Source: an uncultured Eubacteriales bacterium (GTDB taxonomy: Bacteria; Bacillota; Clostridia; Christensenellales; Aristaeellaceae). Taken from it: a stretch of 64,000 nucleotides of DNA. The stretch covers positions 1 through 64,000 of the forward strand of contig OMYT01000024.1 of NCBI GenBank assembly GCA_900315315.1, given 5' to 3'. Position numbers and translations under genes: made by a program. Below are positions 9,301 through 18,669 of the stretch, in pieces (position 1 is the stretch's first letter; every line of letters begins with the position of its first letter). A model generated the notes under the pieces. It saw nothing but the letters and a program-made list of their open reading frames with translations, was not told the origin of the DNA and made no database searches.

Positions 9301-9540
9301 AGGCCACGGGTTCGCATATCCATGCAGGTCTTGAACAGGAGCAATCTCGATCTGCAACTTTTTCACGGCATCGGCAACAGCATCGTCTACCGTAACGATA
9401 GAACCGGAAGTTTCTTTGTATGCATACAGATTGTCAGCATTTGCCTTCTCGCTCAATTCTTCCTTTGTTTTCTTGTCAATCGCAGAAAGCAGCAGTTGCC
9501 CGTCTTCCAGGTTCATGAGTTTGTTGTTCTCATAACTCAT
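6319..9540 (-). CDS. large tail fibre / host-contact protein with duplicated modules
   Basis: 1073 aa. A short helical N-terminus is followed by two copies of a beta-rich module. The signature QDLHGYANPWPAGGGKNL (~73-90) recurs as QDLHGFDNPWPAGGGKNL (~565), and VYGGTLTINRDGTGELVVD (~375) recurs as VYGGILTINRDGTGELVVD (~840). The C-terminal ~90 residues (LMELIVTANHEDEMKATKAY and on) are a trimer-forming-like tip also seen in other Clostridia phage fibres. It is probably the receptor-binding fibre or baseplate arm. The internal duplication probably gives domain-swap variability. Confidence 0.75.
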   Translation of the reverse strand: MSYENNKLMNLEDGQLLLSAIDKKTKEELSEKANADNLYAYKETSGSIVTVDDAVADAVKKLQIEIAPVQDLHGYANPWPAGGGKNLIQPITTATDNGVTFTQDGNYIKMSGTATSNASCILFSGVLPAGTYTLNGMTGAGTSSWRTGYRIGSGSWTYNTESAMQISADGTSTFDIRLFAYPAYGAFNNVKVQYQLESGSTATAWTPYENSCPISGWEYANVWSAGRNLIIPHPVGTTKTQSGITGTQNADGSVTFDGTATGTFWGIGNSPMFLLKAGTYMIEQSEQIQNVATILAEHIEGGSDKAIKTIGLDKYSAFTLDHDSIVYTYYKITSGASLSNKKYWVWLVAGSNRSSFEQYQGSTYTISFPSSAGTVYGGTLTINRDGTGELVVDHGFVDTQSNTWTLNAINDHGIANFKYYKSPLEFDYTEDIITNLLPHDSTSQANATKPGYTVSGASTLYVRLYSSEASTVGEFKQWASANGLQILLKLATPVTYELSSQQVVQLLNGTNNVWADTGDILSMLYPTLGQYSKEESDERYAGMITESIDTPADIASFSDGADDIPMALRVAVEPMQDLHGFDNPWPAGGGKNLLDLSKVTLFNGAYGLSYSLTDNIFRVYGTVTTPGSGAFAIFQYADTSLSGRNLVVQAQDVTGGTITNIYGFRTSTEKDVAIAINRTEGETVDIKFKVTVAETSQSEWTPYSNICPISGWTGANVTRTVTNIWDEEWDTNGSYVRSKNFIPCKPNTTYYFSAPANPSNGIKYYDKDKNQLAGVRYNAGPFTTPDNCYFIWFGMTSNYGTTYNHDISINYPATDTAYHPGHVNTYSITFPQDAGTVYGGILTINRDGTGELVVDRAINTLNGTQPLADNGTLSYGGMQARYIPTPSKKWAASVDVGEGLMSDKFYIQNPAPAQKPFMLNGRTTNGNIYLNMPSDVTSAEAAVAWFASNPTQVSYLLADPIVYQLTALEVIKTLKGLNNIFANTGKINAVEYSADTKLYIAKELSASQRLMELIVTANHEDEMKATKAYSTGNLLIVNGTLYKATASIANGATLTVGTNVTATTVANELAALA

Positions 9541-10277
9541 TAATTACCACCCCCATAGAAATCATTTATCATTGCTTCCATTTCTGAAAGCGTTGCCACA
9601 TCAGAATAAGACAATTCTCCAGGATCTCCCTTTGGGATGCCGATGTTCAATACCGGATTCTCAGCAGTTCCAGTTATTGATATCGTCACATCTGAACCAG
9701 CGGGAAGCGTGCTCGCCTCTCCAGCAGTTAAGTTTGGCGTTGCGCCTGTATCACCCTTTTCCCCAGGATCACCTTTTTCGCCTGTAGCCGGAACATCCGT
9801 TGAGATCCATTCTTCACTTGCTTCATCCCATGTGTACCAAAATCCATCGATAACCTTTGGATAATGCTCAACGTTTGCCTCCGTTTGATCAACTGCATAA
9901 TTCAATGCAGCAATCGCTTGAGTAATGACATCCTGTTGTACCGGAGTTGGTTCCTGATTTGTTGGTTTCGCTCTTTTAATAACAGGAATCATTCCAGTTA
10001 TAACTGTCTCGCCATCATTTTCTCCACTATGCAGAAACAGCCAGATGTAAATATTTTTACCGCTCAACAAGTACTCATCCGGGATATCAATTCCTGTGCT
10101 GTCCCCTATAACAGTTTTTGATTCCTCATAAGTGCCATTGGAAAAATGCACTTCATATGTATTCGGAAGCGGGCAATTATCCAGGATCAATCGTTGCCCA
10201 TAATCATATTGGTACAACGACTCTGTTTTATTAAATTTCCCTGGATAATATTTTAGGACCACAATATTATTTCTCAA
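9540..10277 (-). CDS. baseplate/upper fibre protein with collagen-like segment
   Basis: 245 aa. The N-terminal ~110 residues form a beta domain, followed by a helical linker (PVQQDVITQAIAALNYAVDQ). A short collagen-like run (GEKGDPGEKGDTGATP, ~168-185) precedes GIPKGDPGE and a tip ending EMEAMINDFYGGGN. That last motif matches the end of the next gene (VETQAMINDYYVGG), so both may use one attachment tip. BppU-type function is inferred. Confidence 0.65.
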   Translation of the reverse strand: MRNNIVVLKYYPGKFNKTESLYQYDYGQRLILDNCPLPNTYEVHFSNGTYEESKTVIGDSTGIDIPDEYLLSGKNIYIWLFLHSGENDGETVITGMIPVIKRAKPTNQEPTPVQQDVITQAIAALNYAVDQTEANVEHYPKVIDGFWYTWDEASEEWISTDVPATGEKGDPGEKGDTGATPNLTAGEASTLPAGSDVTISITGTAENPVLNIGIPKGDPGELSYSDVATLSEMEAMINDFYGGGN

Positions 10278-10282
10278 TCAAA

Positions 10283-10990
10283 TCACCCCCCAACATAGTA
10301 ATCATTAATCATTGCCTGGGTTTCTACGAGTGTGGCAATGTTTGCAACAAGAACAAAATCCGCAGCCTTTTTCCCGCTGTCCGTAAGATTCCCACTGGTG
10401 TTCAACCCTGCAAAATTCCCATTCGTTGCATTTGAAACCTTATCTGCTTTTCCGTCTAATGCAGCTTGTTGCAAAGTTGATACCGGCTTATTCTCATCAG
10501 ATGTATTGTCAACGTTTCCAAGTCCAACATCACTTTTGCTAATATCAAAATCATCACTTAAAGCGTGTCCATTAATCTCTCTTGTCACAGGAACGAAATC
10601 AGATACCTTTTTCCCACTATCAGTAAGGTTCCCATTTGCATCAAGTGATGCCAAATCTCCACTGGTCGCATTGTTAACTTTATCTGCTTTTGCCTGGGAT
10701 AGTTCATCAATTTCTCCTTGTAAGGTTGAACCGGAAGGAACTGTACCAAGCTTTGCAGCAACAGCATCACTGATTGGCTTGTTTGCATCAGATGTGTTGT
10801 CAACATTTCCAAGTCCAACATCACCCTTGGTAACCGTGACATCACTAGTCAACGCATGACCATTCACCTTCCGACTATCCGGCACAGCATCGTCAAGGTT
10901 GTCCATGTTGTTGTCAATATCCGTAACAACACTGACAAAATCAGATGGTTCCGGTTTGAACAACCCACGCTTAGTTGTTTGTGTTGACAT
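10283..10990 (-). CDS. tail fibre with GDVGLGNVDNTSD repeats
   Basis: 235 aa. The repeat (K/S)(G/S)DVGLGNVDNTSD(A/E)NKP occurs at ~55 and ~153, together with VNGHAL/INGHAL and GNLTDSGKK copies. This repeat is typical of trimeric phage fibre shafts. Shares its C-terminal motif with the 9540-10277 product. RBS AAAGGGGG precedes the ATG. Confidence 0.75.
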   Translation of the reverse strand: MSTQTTKRGLFKPEPSDFVSVVTDIDNNMDNLDDAVPDSRKVNGHALTSDVTVTKGDVGLGNVDNTSDANKPISDAVAAKLGTVPSGSTLQGEIDELSQAKADKVNNATSGDLASLDANGNLTDSGKKVSDFVPVTREINGHALSDDFDISKSDVGLGNVDNTSDENKPVSTLQQAALDGKADKVSNATNGNFAGLNTSGNLTDSGKKAADFVLVANIATLVETQAMINDYYVGG

Positions 10991-10995
10991 TCTGT

Positions 10996-11745
10996 TTACC
11001 CCCTTTCTAATTCTGCCACTCTTTTGCGGAGATCCTGGATCTCTTTAAGCAGTGCTGGAATTAATTCCACATATGATATTGCCTTATTTGCTTCATCCTG
11101 TATGCAAATCTCTGGCATTATCTCGATAGTGTCCTCATAGATTAATCCCATTTGTTCTTTCTCACTTGTATCATAATCATATATGAATGTTACTGGCGTT
11201 AACTTGTCGAGTTTTTCTCCAACAGACATCATCCTTTGAATTCCATGTTTAACATATTTTGATGAATTTGAAGCAAGCGTTCCATATACTGTCCAGGTAT
11301 TTTTGGATGATCCAAGTGTGCCAGATATATTAGTTGAACTTCCGTTAAGCAAATATGTTGCACTAACATTTACTCTTGGTGGATTCAAACCATTAAGTGC
11401 AGTTATATCAAAAGAGATATCATCAATTGTTGTTCCTGGTTGCCTAATGCCAAACGAGAAAGAACCACCGTATTTAGAATTTATAGTACTTAATACTTGA
11501 GATAAAGAATAAACAATTGGAATGTCTTGTGTCGGAAATGGAATGCCAGTTCTTCCGTACATAAGCATACAATTCGTTTGTTGTGTTGAATTGTAATATT
11601 CCGCTATTAATCCTCTTGATTCAAGCTTCCAATTTCCTGTTTTAACGTATTTATTTGTACTGTCTATTTTGAAATTTGTGGCATCAACATCAAGTGACCC
11701 ACCAGAAGTGATACTTACTTGTTTTGATCCAGTACTCCGTTTGCA
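10996..11745 (-). pseudogene. 3' part of tail protein, out of frame; S74-type chaperone end
   Basis: This frame is open from 11745 to 10996 but has no good start at its 5' end. Read through, it continues the upstream protein in the -1 frame: after ITIDANGV it gives TGSKQVSITSGGSLDVDATN, the usual shape at this point. The end (FIYDYDTSEKEQMGLIYEDT to VELIPALLKEIQDLRKRVAE) resembles the Peptidase_S74 intramolecular chaperone domain of fibres. A one-base deletion (GTAACTGG to GTACTGG) would explain it; a sequence error or recoding cannot be excluded. Confidence 0.6.
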
Positions 11746-13310
11746 TCAATGGTTATCCCACTTTGTCTCTCATAAACCGTATTGTCCGTAACATCGTCCC
11801 ATGTAGTGCCATTCCATTTCTTCCAGATGTTCTTTGGCGTTGATGTTCCAGAGATAACAGATGTATCAACCCAAATAGTCCCTTTCGCAAGTCCAGTTGT
11901 TGAAGGTTGAGTTGCTGAATAAATAATATCCGGCTTACTGGCAACAGCCAAACTGATTGCTTGTGCTGTCTGCTGCCGTGTAGAATAATTCCCTAATTCG
12001 TCCTGGATTTTTTCATAAGATTCATCAACGGTTTGGCGAACAATGTGCATCCGTCCGCCCTGAACCATCTTTGTATTGTTGTATGGGCTTACCGTTTCAC
12101 GCTCGATATTTCCAGTGACCTCATAAACATCAGTGCAGCTACCATTCCAATGCAACTGCCGAACGAAAATCGGCATTCTAATGTGGCTTCCTGCATTGGT
12201 TTCAACACTAATGACATCACCAGGCTCAACAAGCCAATTGCCAACACATTCAACTGTTGATGGGATATATGTATCGAATGCAATGAGACGATTATAAATT
12301 GGAACAAGATAGTCAGTTTCTTCAGTTGAATTAGCCGTTTTAAGAAAAGGATTGTCAACAATAAGATAAATATTTCTATCTGCGTTCGGAGGGATCAGGA
12401 CCCCACTGTCTTCTTCCATTTGCCTAACATTAAGGGCATGAATTTTAAAAGGCTGCTCCATGCCTTCCATTTCTCCCCAGAGATAATCAGAAAGCTGCTC
12501 CCAGGTAAAGCCTTCCAGATCGGCCCATGTCTTTTTTAAACTGTTATTTGTGATATAATCAATTTCAGAAATGTAAATATCAAATTCATGACTTCTTCCA
12601 ACATTATAATCATCCATATGGTCATGAAACCATGTCATGACAATATGACCGCTGGAATTAATCCTGGCATAACATCCACAAGCTTCTGCAATATATGCAA
12701 TAATATCTCTACAAAGAATTCCATTATTATCAAACGGCAGAGCAGTATAAGATCTGCTCATGATATTCGAAAGCTCATCACCTGAATCATAAGTGACTCC
12801 GCAATATGTACATATGCCATGATAAAGATTCGCAACAGTAATTGGATGATCTTCGTCAACTGTCAGCGTTTTTAAGTAATCATCTGCAGGTTTGTCAAAC
12901 AGACTCATTCTGTCAACAAGCATGAATTCAATAACATTGTTTAATACAGATCGTTCTGGTCGTTTCCCAATGTAATATCCAATTGTAACCCAATTAATTG
13001 TGTCAACAATCTGTACACCCATTTCAAGTTTAAATTCACCAGACCAAACAATTTTTTCCGTCTTTTCGTTTCTAAACAGAGAAACTCTTAATTCATCCAT
13101 CACTGCTCTGCCCATTGTCAAATCTATATCACCATTTAAAATGGATGACAATGTAAGGCCGGAAGATTCAATGTCTTCTTCAGTAAAAACAATGGGATCG
13201 TCATGCTCACCATATGTTTGCCCGATAGCAGAGATCTTTACACTTGTCTTGTTTCCGCTCATTAAGGCAGCAATATATTCACTTGTTGTTACTCCTGTCG
13301 GCGTAAGCAT
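11715..13310 (-). CDS. tail endopeptidase/baseplate protein, N-terminal part
   Basis: 531 aa before a TAA that follows an apparent frameshift. The N-terminal ~480 residues resemble siphophage tail-tip proteins of the Gp37/prophage-endopeptidase kind (SGEFKLEMGVQIVDTINWVT). An IWVDTS linker and the signature SGITIDANGV, at which such proteins normally enter a fibre-like C-terminus, follow. Located between the 13325-13741 gene and the fibres, as expected for the tail-associated lysin or tip. Confidence 0.7.
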   Translation of the reverse strand: MLTPTGVTTSEYIAALMSGNKTSVKISAIGQTYGEHDDPIVFTEEDIESSGLTLSSILNGDIDLTMGRAVMDELRVSLFRNEKTEKIVWSGEFKLEMGVQIVDTINWVTIGYYIGKRPERSVLNNVIEFMLVDRMSLFDKPADDYLKTLTVDEDHPITVANLYHGICTYCGVTYDSGDELSNIMSRSYTALPFDNNGILCRDIIAYIAEACGCYARINSSGHIVMTWFHDHMDDYNVGRSHEFDIYISEIDYITNNSLKKTWADLEGFTWEQLSDYLWGEMEGMEQPFKIHALNVRQMEEDSGVLIPPNADRNIYLIVDNPFLKTANSTEETDYLVPIYNRLIAFDTYIPSTVECVGNWLVEPGDVISVETNAGSHIRMPIFVRQLHWNGSCTDVYEVTGNIERETVSPYNNTKMVQGGRMHIVRQTVDESYEKIQDELGNYSTRQQTAQAISLAVASKPDIIYSATQPSTTGLAKGTIWVDTSVISGTSTPKNIWKKWNGTTWDDVTDNTVYERQSGITIDANGVLDQNK

Positions 13311-13324
13311 CTTCTTTCACCACC

Positions 13325-13741
13325 TTAATACTCAATGAATTTAAATGTGATATCCTTGTAATAAACTACGTTCCCATCAATGTGATCAATCTGAAACTTA
13401 ATATCCGGCATATAAAATGTTCCTGTTTTATATTCTCCTGTTTCCATGTCGTAGTATTCCAAATCAAGTTTCCGTTCGATAACACTTGTCCAGGCATTGC
13501 CAAGCAGACCCATGATTGCGTGAACATCCTTGTCTGTTACCACAGGTGTCTTAACCTCTATCTTTGTAGCAGTGTGTTCTGTGGTAGTACGCACTAACAA
13601 TCCTGTTACCGTTCTTTTCGCCTCGGATTCCATCCTCTGGTTTGGCGTGATATCATACCCTTCCAGTTTGATGAATTGCATTGGGAACACAGCGCCACTG
13701 GATCCACCAATCTTAATCAGATATCCGTTATATCCTGGCAT
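13325..13741 (-). CDS. small tail protein, DUF6711-like / distal tail
   Basis: 138 aa. ATG at 13741 chosen since GGAGG is 9 bases upstream; ATG at 13747 would leave only 3. Motifs GYDITPNQRMESEAKRTVTG and KIEVKTPVVTDKDVHAIMG fit the small proteins that follow tape measures in Clostridia siphophages. It overlaps the tape measure stop. Confidence 0.65.
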   Translation of the reverse strand: MPGYNGYLIKIGGSSGAVFPMQFIKLEGYDITPNQRMESEAKRTVTGLLVRTTTEHTATKIEVKTPVVTDKDVHAIMGLLGNAWTSVIERKLDLEYYDMETGEYKTGTFYMPDIKFQIDHIDGNVVYYKDITFKFIEY

Positions 13742-13746
13742 CGTCA

Positions 13747-16700
13747 TCAACCTCCAACCATGTTAGCGTACATATCCATGCTCTGCCTTGTAATCCGTCC
13801 AAGAGCAGCGGATGCATTCAGCCGAACAGAAGTGTCTTTCTCCAGAATACTTCTAAGCAAATCGTTCTGCTGACGGAGCAAACTGTTCTGTTCGCTGTTT
13901 GCCTCCGCAACGCCACGCTGAATACCTTCGATAATCTGCTCCTGGTTAGCAACGGATGTCCGGCCGTTGATGGAACCAACAAGTTCTGCCCCGGCTTCGT
14001 TTGCAATGAAGACATCACCACGGTCGATTCCAAAGGCACCTCCAGCATTCAACAGATTCTTTGCCTTGGCTTTATCATTGCTGCCATTTGTCTTGGACGA
14101 TCCACTCGCAACGGCTTTTGCAATATTCCCAATGTTCTGCACTGCATTCGAAACAGCATTAACAACAGTTGCTCCTTCAATAACCGGAGTAATCGTTACA
14201 GTAGCATCAATCAGAGCAGAGATCGAAGCGGATACAGGGATATCTACGTTTATTCCGTTCAGTTTCGCCTCGATTGAATCCGCAGCGTTTTCAACAGCAT
14301 TTTCAGCAGCTTTGCCATAATCGCTTGGAGCAATAATGTCTGAAAGTTTAACCTCTCCACCGAATATACCTCTCAGTGTGTCCATGAAACCAGTAGCAAT
14401 GCTTTGTTGAATCTGCACGAAGCTTTCCATCGAAACCTTTACATTGTTCATGCCTTCTGTTGGAGGAACAATGCTGTTATTTAAACTGGTTGAAAGATTG
14501 TCACCAGTTTTTGTCCCTGTTGCTGTCCCGGCTTCCGGCAAACCACTGTTGAGGATTTTGTTTTTTAAGTTTGTCAAGAACGTTCCGAAGAATCCAGGCA
14601 CATCTGCACTGTTGACTCCGGTTTTGTATGAGTTTGCAGTATTTGCACCACTGTTTTTTGCGACAGTTGATGTGGAAGGATCGGAAAATTTATTTTTTAT
14701 AGCATCAGTAAGTGCCTGTGCGGAACTCTTTATTGTCGGGATATTCGCTTTTAATCCCGTGTTTAATGCATCCGTAATGTCAATGCCGGATTCTTTAACA
14801 GCACTGATAACTTCATCTGCTCCATAAGCCTGGGTAAGGCTATCAAGCAGATTCATCTTCTGTGCATCTGTAAGATTGTTCCAACCGGAAATATTAATGA
14901 TGTCATTAACATTCAGTTTCAGAAGACTCTTCAATTGTTTGATGGTTGAAGTGTTCAACGTAAGGCTTGAAAGAATCATGGTTTGGAATTCTTCTGTCAG
15001 TGTGTCCCATCCACCAAGGTTGATGAACTCTTCAACGCCAATCGAAGAGATATCAGTTCCTTTTTGCATCAGAATATCAGTTAAAAGTTGCCCGAAATCC
15101 ATTCCACTGCTTTCGTATAGTGATTCAATCCATTCTTTATTGAAATCATCGCTGTTAACAGTTCCTGCATTGTTTTTAATCCACTCTGCAATGATTTCTC
15201 TGCCAGGAGCAGCAAGCTCATCAGCAAAATCATCCAGACCTTTTTCCATTCTTTTTTTTATAACTGCCAATCCTGCTTCTGCTTCTGCCAGTTGTGCTTG
15301 CAATTCTGCACTGTCTGGATTGATTGTAAGCATTTCTTTCAGAACGGCAATCATAGTGGATTTAACTCTGTATTCTTCTTTAGTCAGTTCATCCGCAGCT
15401 TGTGTCATTTGATCTTTGTAAGAAGCATATTCAGCAAGAGCTTGATTAATATTGCTCTGATCAAGATCGCTGAGTTTTAAGTCAAAATCGATTTGTGCAT
15501 TTGTAGCAAAATCCGTTCCTGCCATGATGGATGCAACCTTAGTGGTGAAATTAAGATACGTTTCAAGAAGTTCTGGCTCATTATTCACCAATTCATCGTT
15601 TTGTGCTTTTGTGAACAGATCAGCGAGTTCCTTACCAACTCTTTCCATTTCTTCTTCTATATATTTCCAGCCTTCAGAATCGGATACATACCACGCCTTT
15701 TGTTCTTCTTCAGTATCACCGATAAGTTGAGGCGTGAATTTCAACACAAGCTTCCCAGTCTGTTCTGCTTCTTCAACCCATGAAGTAATCTGCCCGATCA
15801 ATCCACCAGTACCGTCAGAACCAACGATTTGTTCTTTCAGTGTGCTATAATCATCGCTCGTTGCTAAACCAAGATTTACAACGTTAAGTGTACCAATAAT
15901 AGATGAAAGAGTATTTTCAATATCCTTAGATTTTACAGTGATAGATTGAATATTATCACTGGTAACCTTAATCATGATTTCCGGATCAACAGTGAACATA
16001 TGACTACGTACATACTGATTAACTTGTTCTTCTGTCAGATGAATCAGATTATCATCAACTTCAATTTTATTTTTTGATGTAAGTGCCTTTATTCCAAAGT
16101 ATGCCAACAGAACAGCCAAAGCTACGCCACCGGAAATTGCCCATCCTGCCCCTGTCATCCAAAGTCCCAATCCAACAAGTCCGGCAGCATAGAATGCGGA
16201 TTTAACAGATTCGACAGAGAAAAGTTCAACCTCGTCATCAAGAATTGCTTTGATACCAATGGAAGCACCAAGCGTTATTAGTGCAACGCCTCCTGCCTTT
16301 TTAAGTGAAAGCATTGTACTATTGTGAAGAATTGATTTTGATACGATAAATGCTGCTGCACCAAACTTTAAGGCATTTTCAATAGAATCTATTATAGCTT
16401 TTTCACTTAATGCTTTTACATCCGTGTCCTGCATCTGTGCAGTAAGCCCTGCAACAGCACTCAGCGTAAGAGTAATTACAGCTGCCCAGGCTCCAGCATT
16501 ACCACCGATAAAATGATTTGCAATTGCCCAAGCTGCCGTAGAGCCAACAGCAGTTGTGAACAGATCGGCAATAAGCCATCCAATCTTACCCGTCTTCAGA
16601 TATTCATTGTTGAACATCCAGGACAGTTGCGCTGTTATAGCAATTACTGCTCCAGTAGATATTAAACCAAAGAGTTGTGAAAGGATAGGAAGAGATTCAG

Positions 16701-17907
16701 CAAATGCATCTGCAAGTTTCCATGCAAGAATTGCTGCCCCGATAGCAATGGCAATGCCTTCAATGGATGTAAGATTGTCTTTAATGAAATTGACAAGATC
16801 CCGAATCCATCCTTCGAATTCATACATCTCTTCGAACATGTTTTCAAAGTCACTTACGGCTTCGGATGCTCCGCTACCACCACCACTGGATTCAGATGCA
16901 ATCACATTTAATTCATCGAAAGCCGCAAGAGTTTCATTTAATCCTCCACCGCCGCTTCCAGTTTTCTCTACCGCATCTCCAAATTCAGCAACTTGGTTTG
17001 TTGCCTTTGACCAACTGCTCTGACCAGTGAGCAATGCAATCAACTGACTCACTGCATTGAAAGCAGTTGTAGCTGCGCTTGCCAATGCATTAATAACAGG
17101 CAATGCTGCAGAAATAGCAGGAGCAATGGACGCGCCCATCTGATTTTTCAATGTCGCCCAAGATGAAGAGACCTGGTCAAGGCTATTCGCATATTCAAGA
17201 CTGTTAGCCTTTGCATATTCATAATAGTTACTTAGGCCTTCCTTCATGCCCTTAAATACAGCCCGCACTCCAGTACGAATTAACATAGTAGATGCAATTC
17301 GCATTATTCTGCTGAATGTTTGAAGAAACGGAATACTTTCTTTTAAAGTATTTTTGAACGTTTTTAATCCACTTGTAAATTTTGAAAAACCAGATTTCGA
17401 TTTTTCTACATTTCCTTTCGCACTCGTAACATTTTTCGAAAGTTCTCCCATTGAGCTTGAAACATCACTTGCGTTTTCTTTAACACTGGACGTTGTTTCG
17501 GAAAGACCTGCCATCGAGCTACTTGCATTATTTGTCGAAGAACTAAGGTTGTCCATGGATTCCTTACATTCAACAACCCTTGAGTTAGTATTTTCCAGTT
17601 CTTCTGCAACATCGTTCGCCCCACTAACCTTTACGGTCCCGGTGCTTGTTGTAAGCTCACTTTTTAGTTCTGCAAGACTTTCTGTACTTTCGTGTATTTT
17701 TTTTGTCGATGCCTCTAACCCTGTAAACTTAATGCTTTTATTCTTTGACAAAGTCTCAAGTTCTCTGTTTAACGCAGAAAGCTTGGATGTCGTTTGCTGT
17801 ACCTTTGATGACAAAGAAGTCAGGGAGTCCATTAACCGGCTCAACCCTTTTGCAGCACTATCCGCATTTGCGTTTATAGTAAGCTTCAGTGTTTCAAGGT
17901 TTGCCAT
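13747..17907 (-). CDS. tail tape measure protein
   Basis: 1386 aa. ATG at 17907 with GGGAG 9 bases upstream. The N-terminal ~200 residues are Ser/Thr/Lys-rich coiled coil. Several hydrophobic segments follow (for example GIAIAIGAAILAWKLADAF and AGLVGLGLWMTGAGWAISGG), then long mixed helices and an NGRTSVANQEQI motif near the end. At about 0.15 nm per residue it predicts a tail of roughly 200 nm. It directly follows the frameshifted chaperone gene pair. Confidence 0.9.
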   Translation of the reverse strand: MANLETLKLTINANADSAAKGLSRLMDSLTSLSSKVQQTTSKLSALNRELETLSKNKSIKFTGLEASTKKIHESTESLAELKSELTTSTGTVKVSGANDVAEELENTNSRVVECKESMDNLSSSTNNASSSMAGLSETTSSVKENASDVSSSMGELSKNVTSAKGNVEKSKSGFSKFTSGLKTFKNTLKESIPFLQTFSRIMRIASTMLIRTGVRAVFKGMKEGLSNYYEYAKANSLEYANSLDQVSSSWATLKNQMGASIAPAISAALPVINALASAATTAFNAVSQLIALLTGQSSWSKATNQVAEFGDAVEKTGSGGGGLNETLAAFDELNVIASESSGGGSGASEAVSDFENMFEEMYEFEGWIRDLVNFIKDNLTSIEGIAIAIGAAILAWKLADAFAESLPILSQLFGLISTGAVIAITAQLSWMFNNEYLKTGKIGWLIADLFTTAVGSTAAWAIANHFIGGNAGAWAAVITLTLSAVAGLTAQMQDTDVKALSEKAIIDSIENALKFGAAAFIVSKSILHNSTMLSLKKAGGVALITLGASIGIKAILDDEVELFSVESVKSAFYAAGLVGLGLWMTGAGWAISGGVALAVLLAYFGIKALTSKNKIEVDDNLIHLTEEQVNQYVRSHMFTVDPEIMIKVTSDNIQSITVKSKDIENTLSSIIGTLNVVNLGLATSDDYSTLKEQIVGSDGTGGLIGQITSWVEEAEQTGKLVLKFTPQLIGDTEEEQKAWYVSDSEGWKYIEEEMERVGKELADLFTKAQNDELVNNEPELLETYLNFTTKVASIMAGTDFATNAQIDFDLKLSDLDQSNINQALAEYASYKDQMTQAADELTKEEYRVKSTMIAVLKEMLTINPDSAELQAQLAEAEAGLAVIKKRMEKGLDDFADELAAPGREIIAEWIKNNAGTVNSDDFNKEWIESLYESSGMDFGQLLTDILMQKGTDISSIGVEEFINLGGWDTLTEEFQTMILSSLTLNTSTIKQLKSLLKLNVNDIINISGWNNLTDAQKMNLLDSLTQAYGADEVISAVKESGIDITDALNTGLKANIPTIKSSAQALTDAIKNKFSDPSTSTVAKNSGANTANSYKTGVNSADVPGFFGTFLTNLKNKILNSGLPEAGTATGTKTGDNLSTSLNNSIVPPTEGMNNVKVSMESFVQIQQSIATGFMDTLRGIFGGEVKLSDIIAPSDYGKAAENAVENAADSIEAKLNGINVDIPVSASISALIDATVTITPVIEGATVVNAVSNAVQNIGNIAKAVASGSSKTNGSNDKAKAKNLLNAGGAFGIDRGDVFIANEAGAELVGSINGRTSVANQEQIIEGIQRGVAEANSEQNSLLRQQNDLLRSILEKDTSVRLNASAALGRITRQSMDMYANMVGG

Positions 17908-17908
17908 G

Positions 17909-18669
17909 TTAATCAACTCCCTGCTTCTTGTTCGAAAACTGCTTCAGATGATTCAGCCAGTCAATCAGTTTCTGCCGTTCCTTACGAATCTCATGTTGTT
18001 TCTCTGCTTCAGTCTTCTCGAATATATCAAGCGGCTTTTCGAGATATTTCAGTTTCCTTTTACTGAATGCGTTCCCCAATACTGTTTGGAATGCATTGGC
18101 GACGTAGATCCCATTGAGCCACAGTTCCTCATTCATCTGCCTGCGTTTAAGCAAATAGTACTGTGCGTATGTCTTTGCCATCCATGGATCTCCATACCAG
18201 AATTGGTCGTACGTCATTCCATACAGCATATATATGGGGCACAAATCATTAAAAACTTCTGTATAAGTAACCCGCTGTGACGGTGCCTGTTCCTCGCTGT
18301 CGCTTAGAACTCCACCGTCATCTTGGAGTTTTTTGCCTGCTTACCCTCCGAATTCGTCAGTGCTTCGAACGGAGCGGCATACAATGCGCCAAGCCGTTCA
18401 GCCATACCGGACGGCATACCGCCCAGATCGTCGAACAGAATCCGGTCCGTTTTTTCCCGGGAAACGTTTTTATGATGCATGCGGAACGAATAGTAAAACA
18501 GTTCCGGAAGTTTGCTCATCGGAAACCGGCTGACATCGTCAATGTCAAATCCCCTGGCTTCCGCAAACCTGATCGTTTCTCGGTTAAATTCAAGCGTGTA
18601 GTCAATTCCATTCTCTTCGTCGTGAATAATAATGGGTTTTACCTGTTCATTGATTTCCTTGTTTGCCAT
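17909..18669 (-). CDS. tail assembly chaperone fusion made by -1 frameshift
   Basis: Joins the 121-aa chaperone frame to the downstream -1 frame at A-AAA-AAC (18334-18328). Codons 1-114 in frame 0, then CTC CAA GAT in -1, giving about 253 aa. The second frame has no credible start of its own (first candidate TTG at 18244 lacks a site) but is open back to the slip site. It contains LCPIYMLYGMTYDQFWYGDP and a Lys/Glu-rich helical end. This matches the G/GT arrangement of siphophages, where the long form binds the tape measure during tail assembly. Confidence 0.85.
18304..18669 (-). CDS. tail assembly chaperone, short form (DUF5055-like)
   Basis: 121 aa. ATG at 18669 follows GGGAGGT. LEFNRETIRFAEARGFDIDD and FPMSKLPELFYYSFRMHHK fit the DUF5055-type chaperone. 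Lies between tail tube and tape measure. Most ribosomes should end at 18304; a minority shift to make the long form. Confidence 0.85.
   Translation of the reverse strand: MANKEINEQVKPIIIHDEENGIDYTLEFNRETIRFAEARGFDIDDVSRFPMSKLPELFYYSFRMHHKNVSREKTDRILFDDLGGMPSGMAERLGALYAAPFEALTNSEGKQAKNSKMTVEF
18328..18334 (-). promoter_or_regulatory. -1 ribosomal frameshift heptamer
   Basis: AAAAAAC on the minus strand, phased A AAA AAC relative to the ATG at 18669. It is the classic slippery sequence, about 20 bases before the frame-0 stop. Confidence 0.85.

Noticed and set aside
17909-18244. Independent 111-aa gene starting at TTG
   Set aside because: No site at the TTG; frame is open to the AAAAAAC slip site, so it is the frameshift extension.
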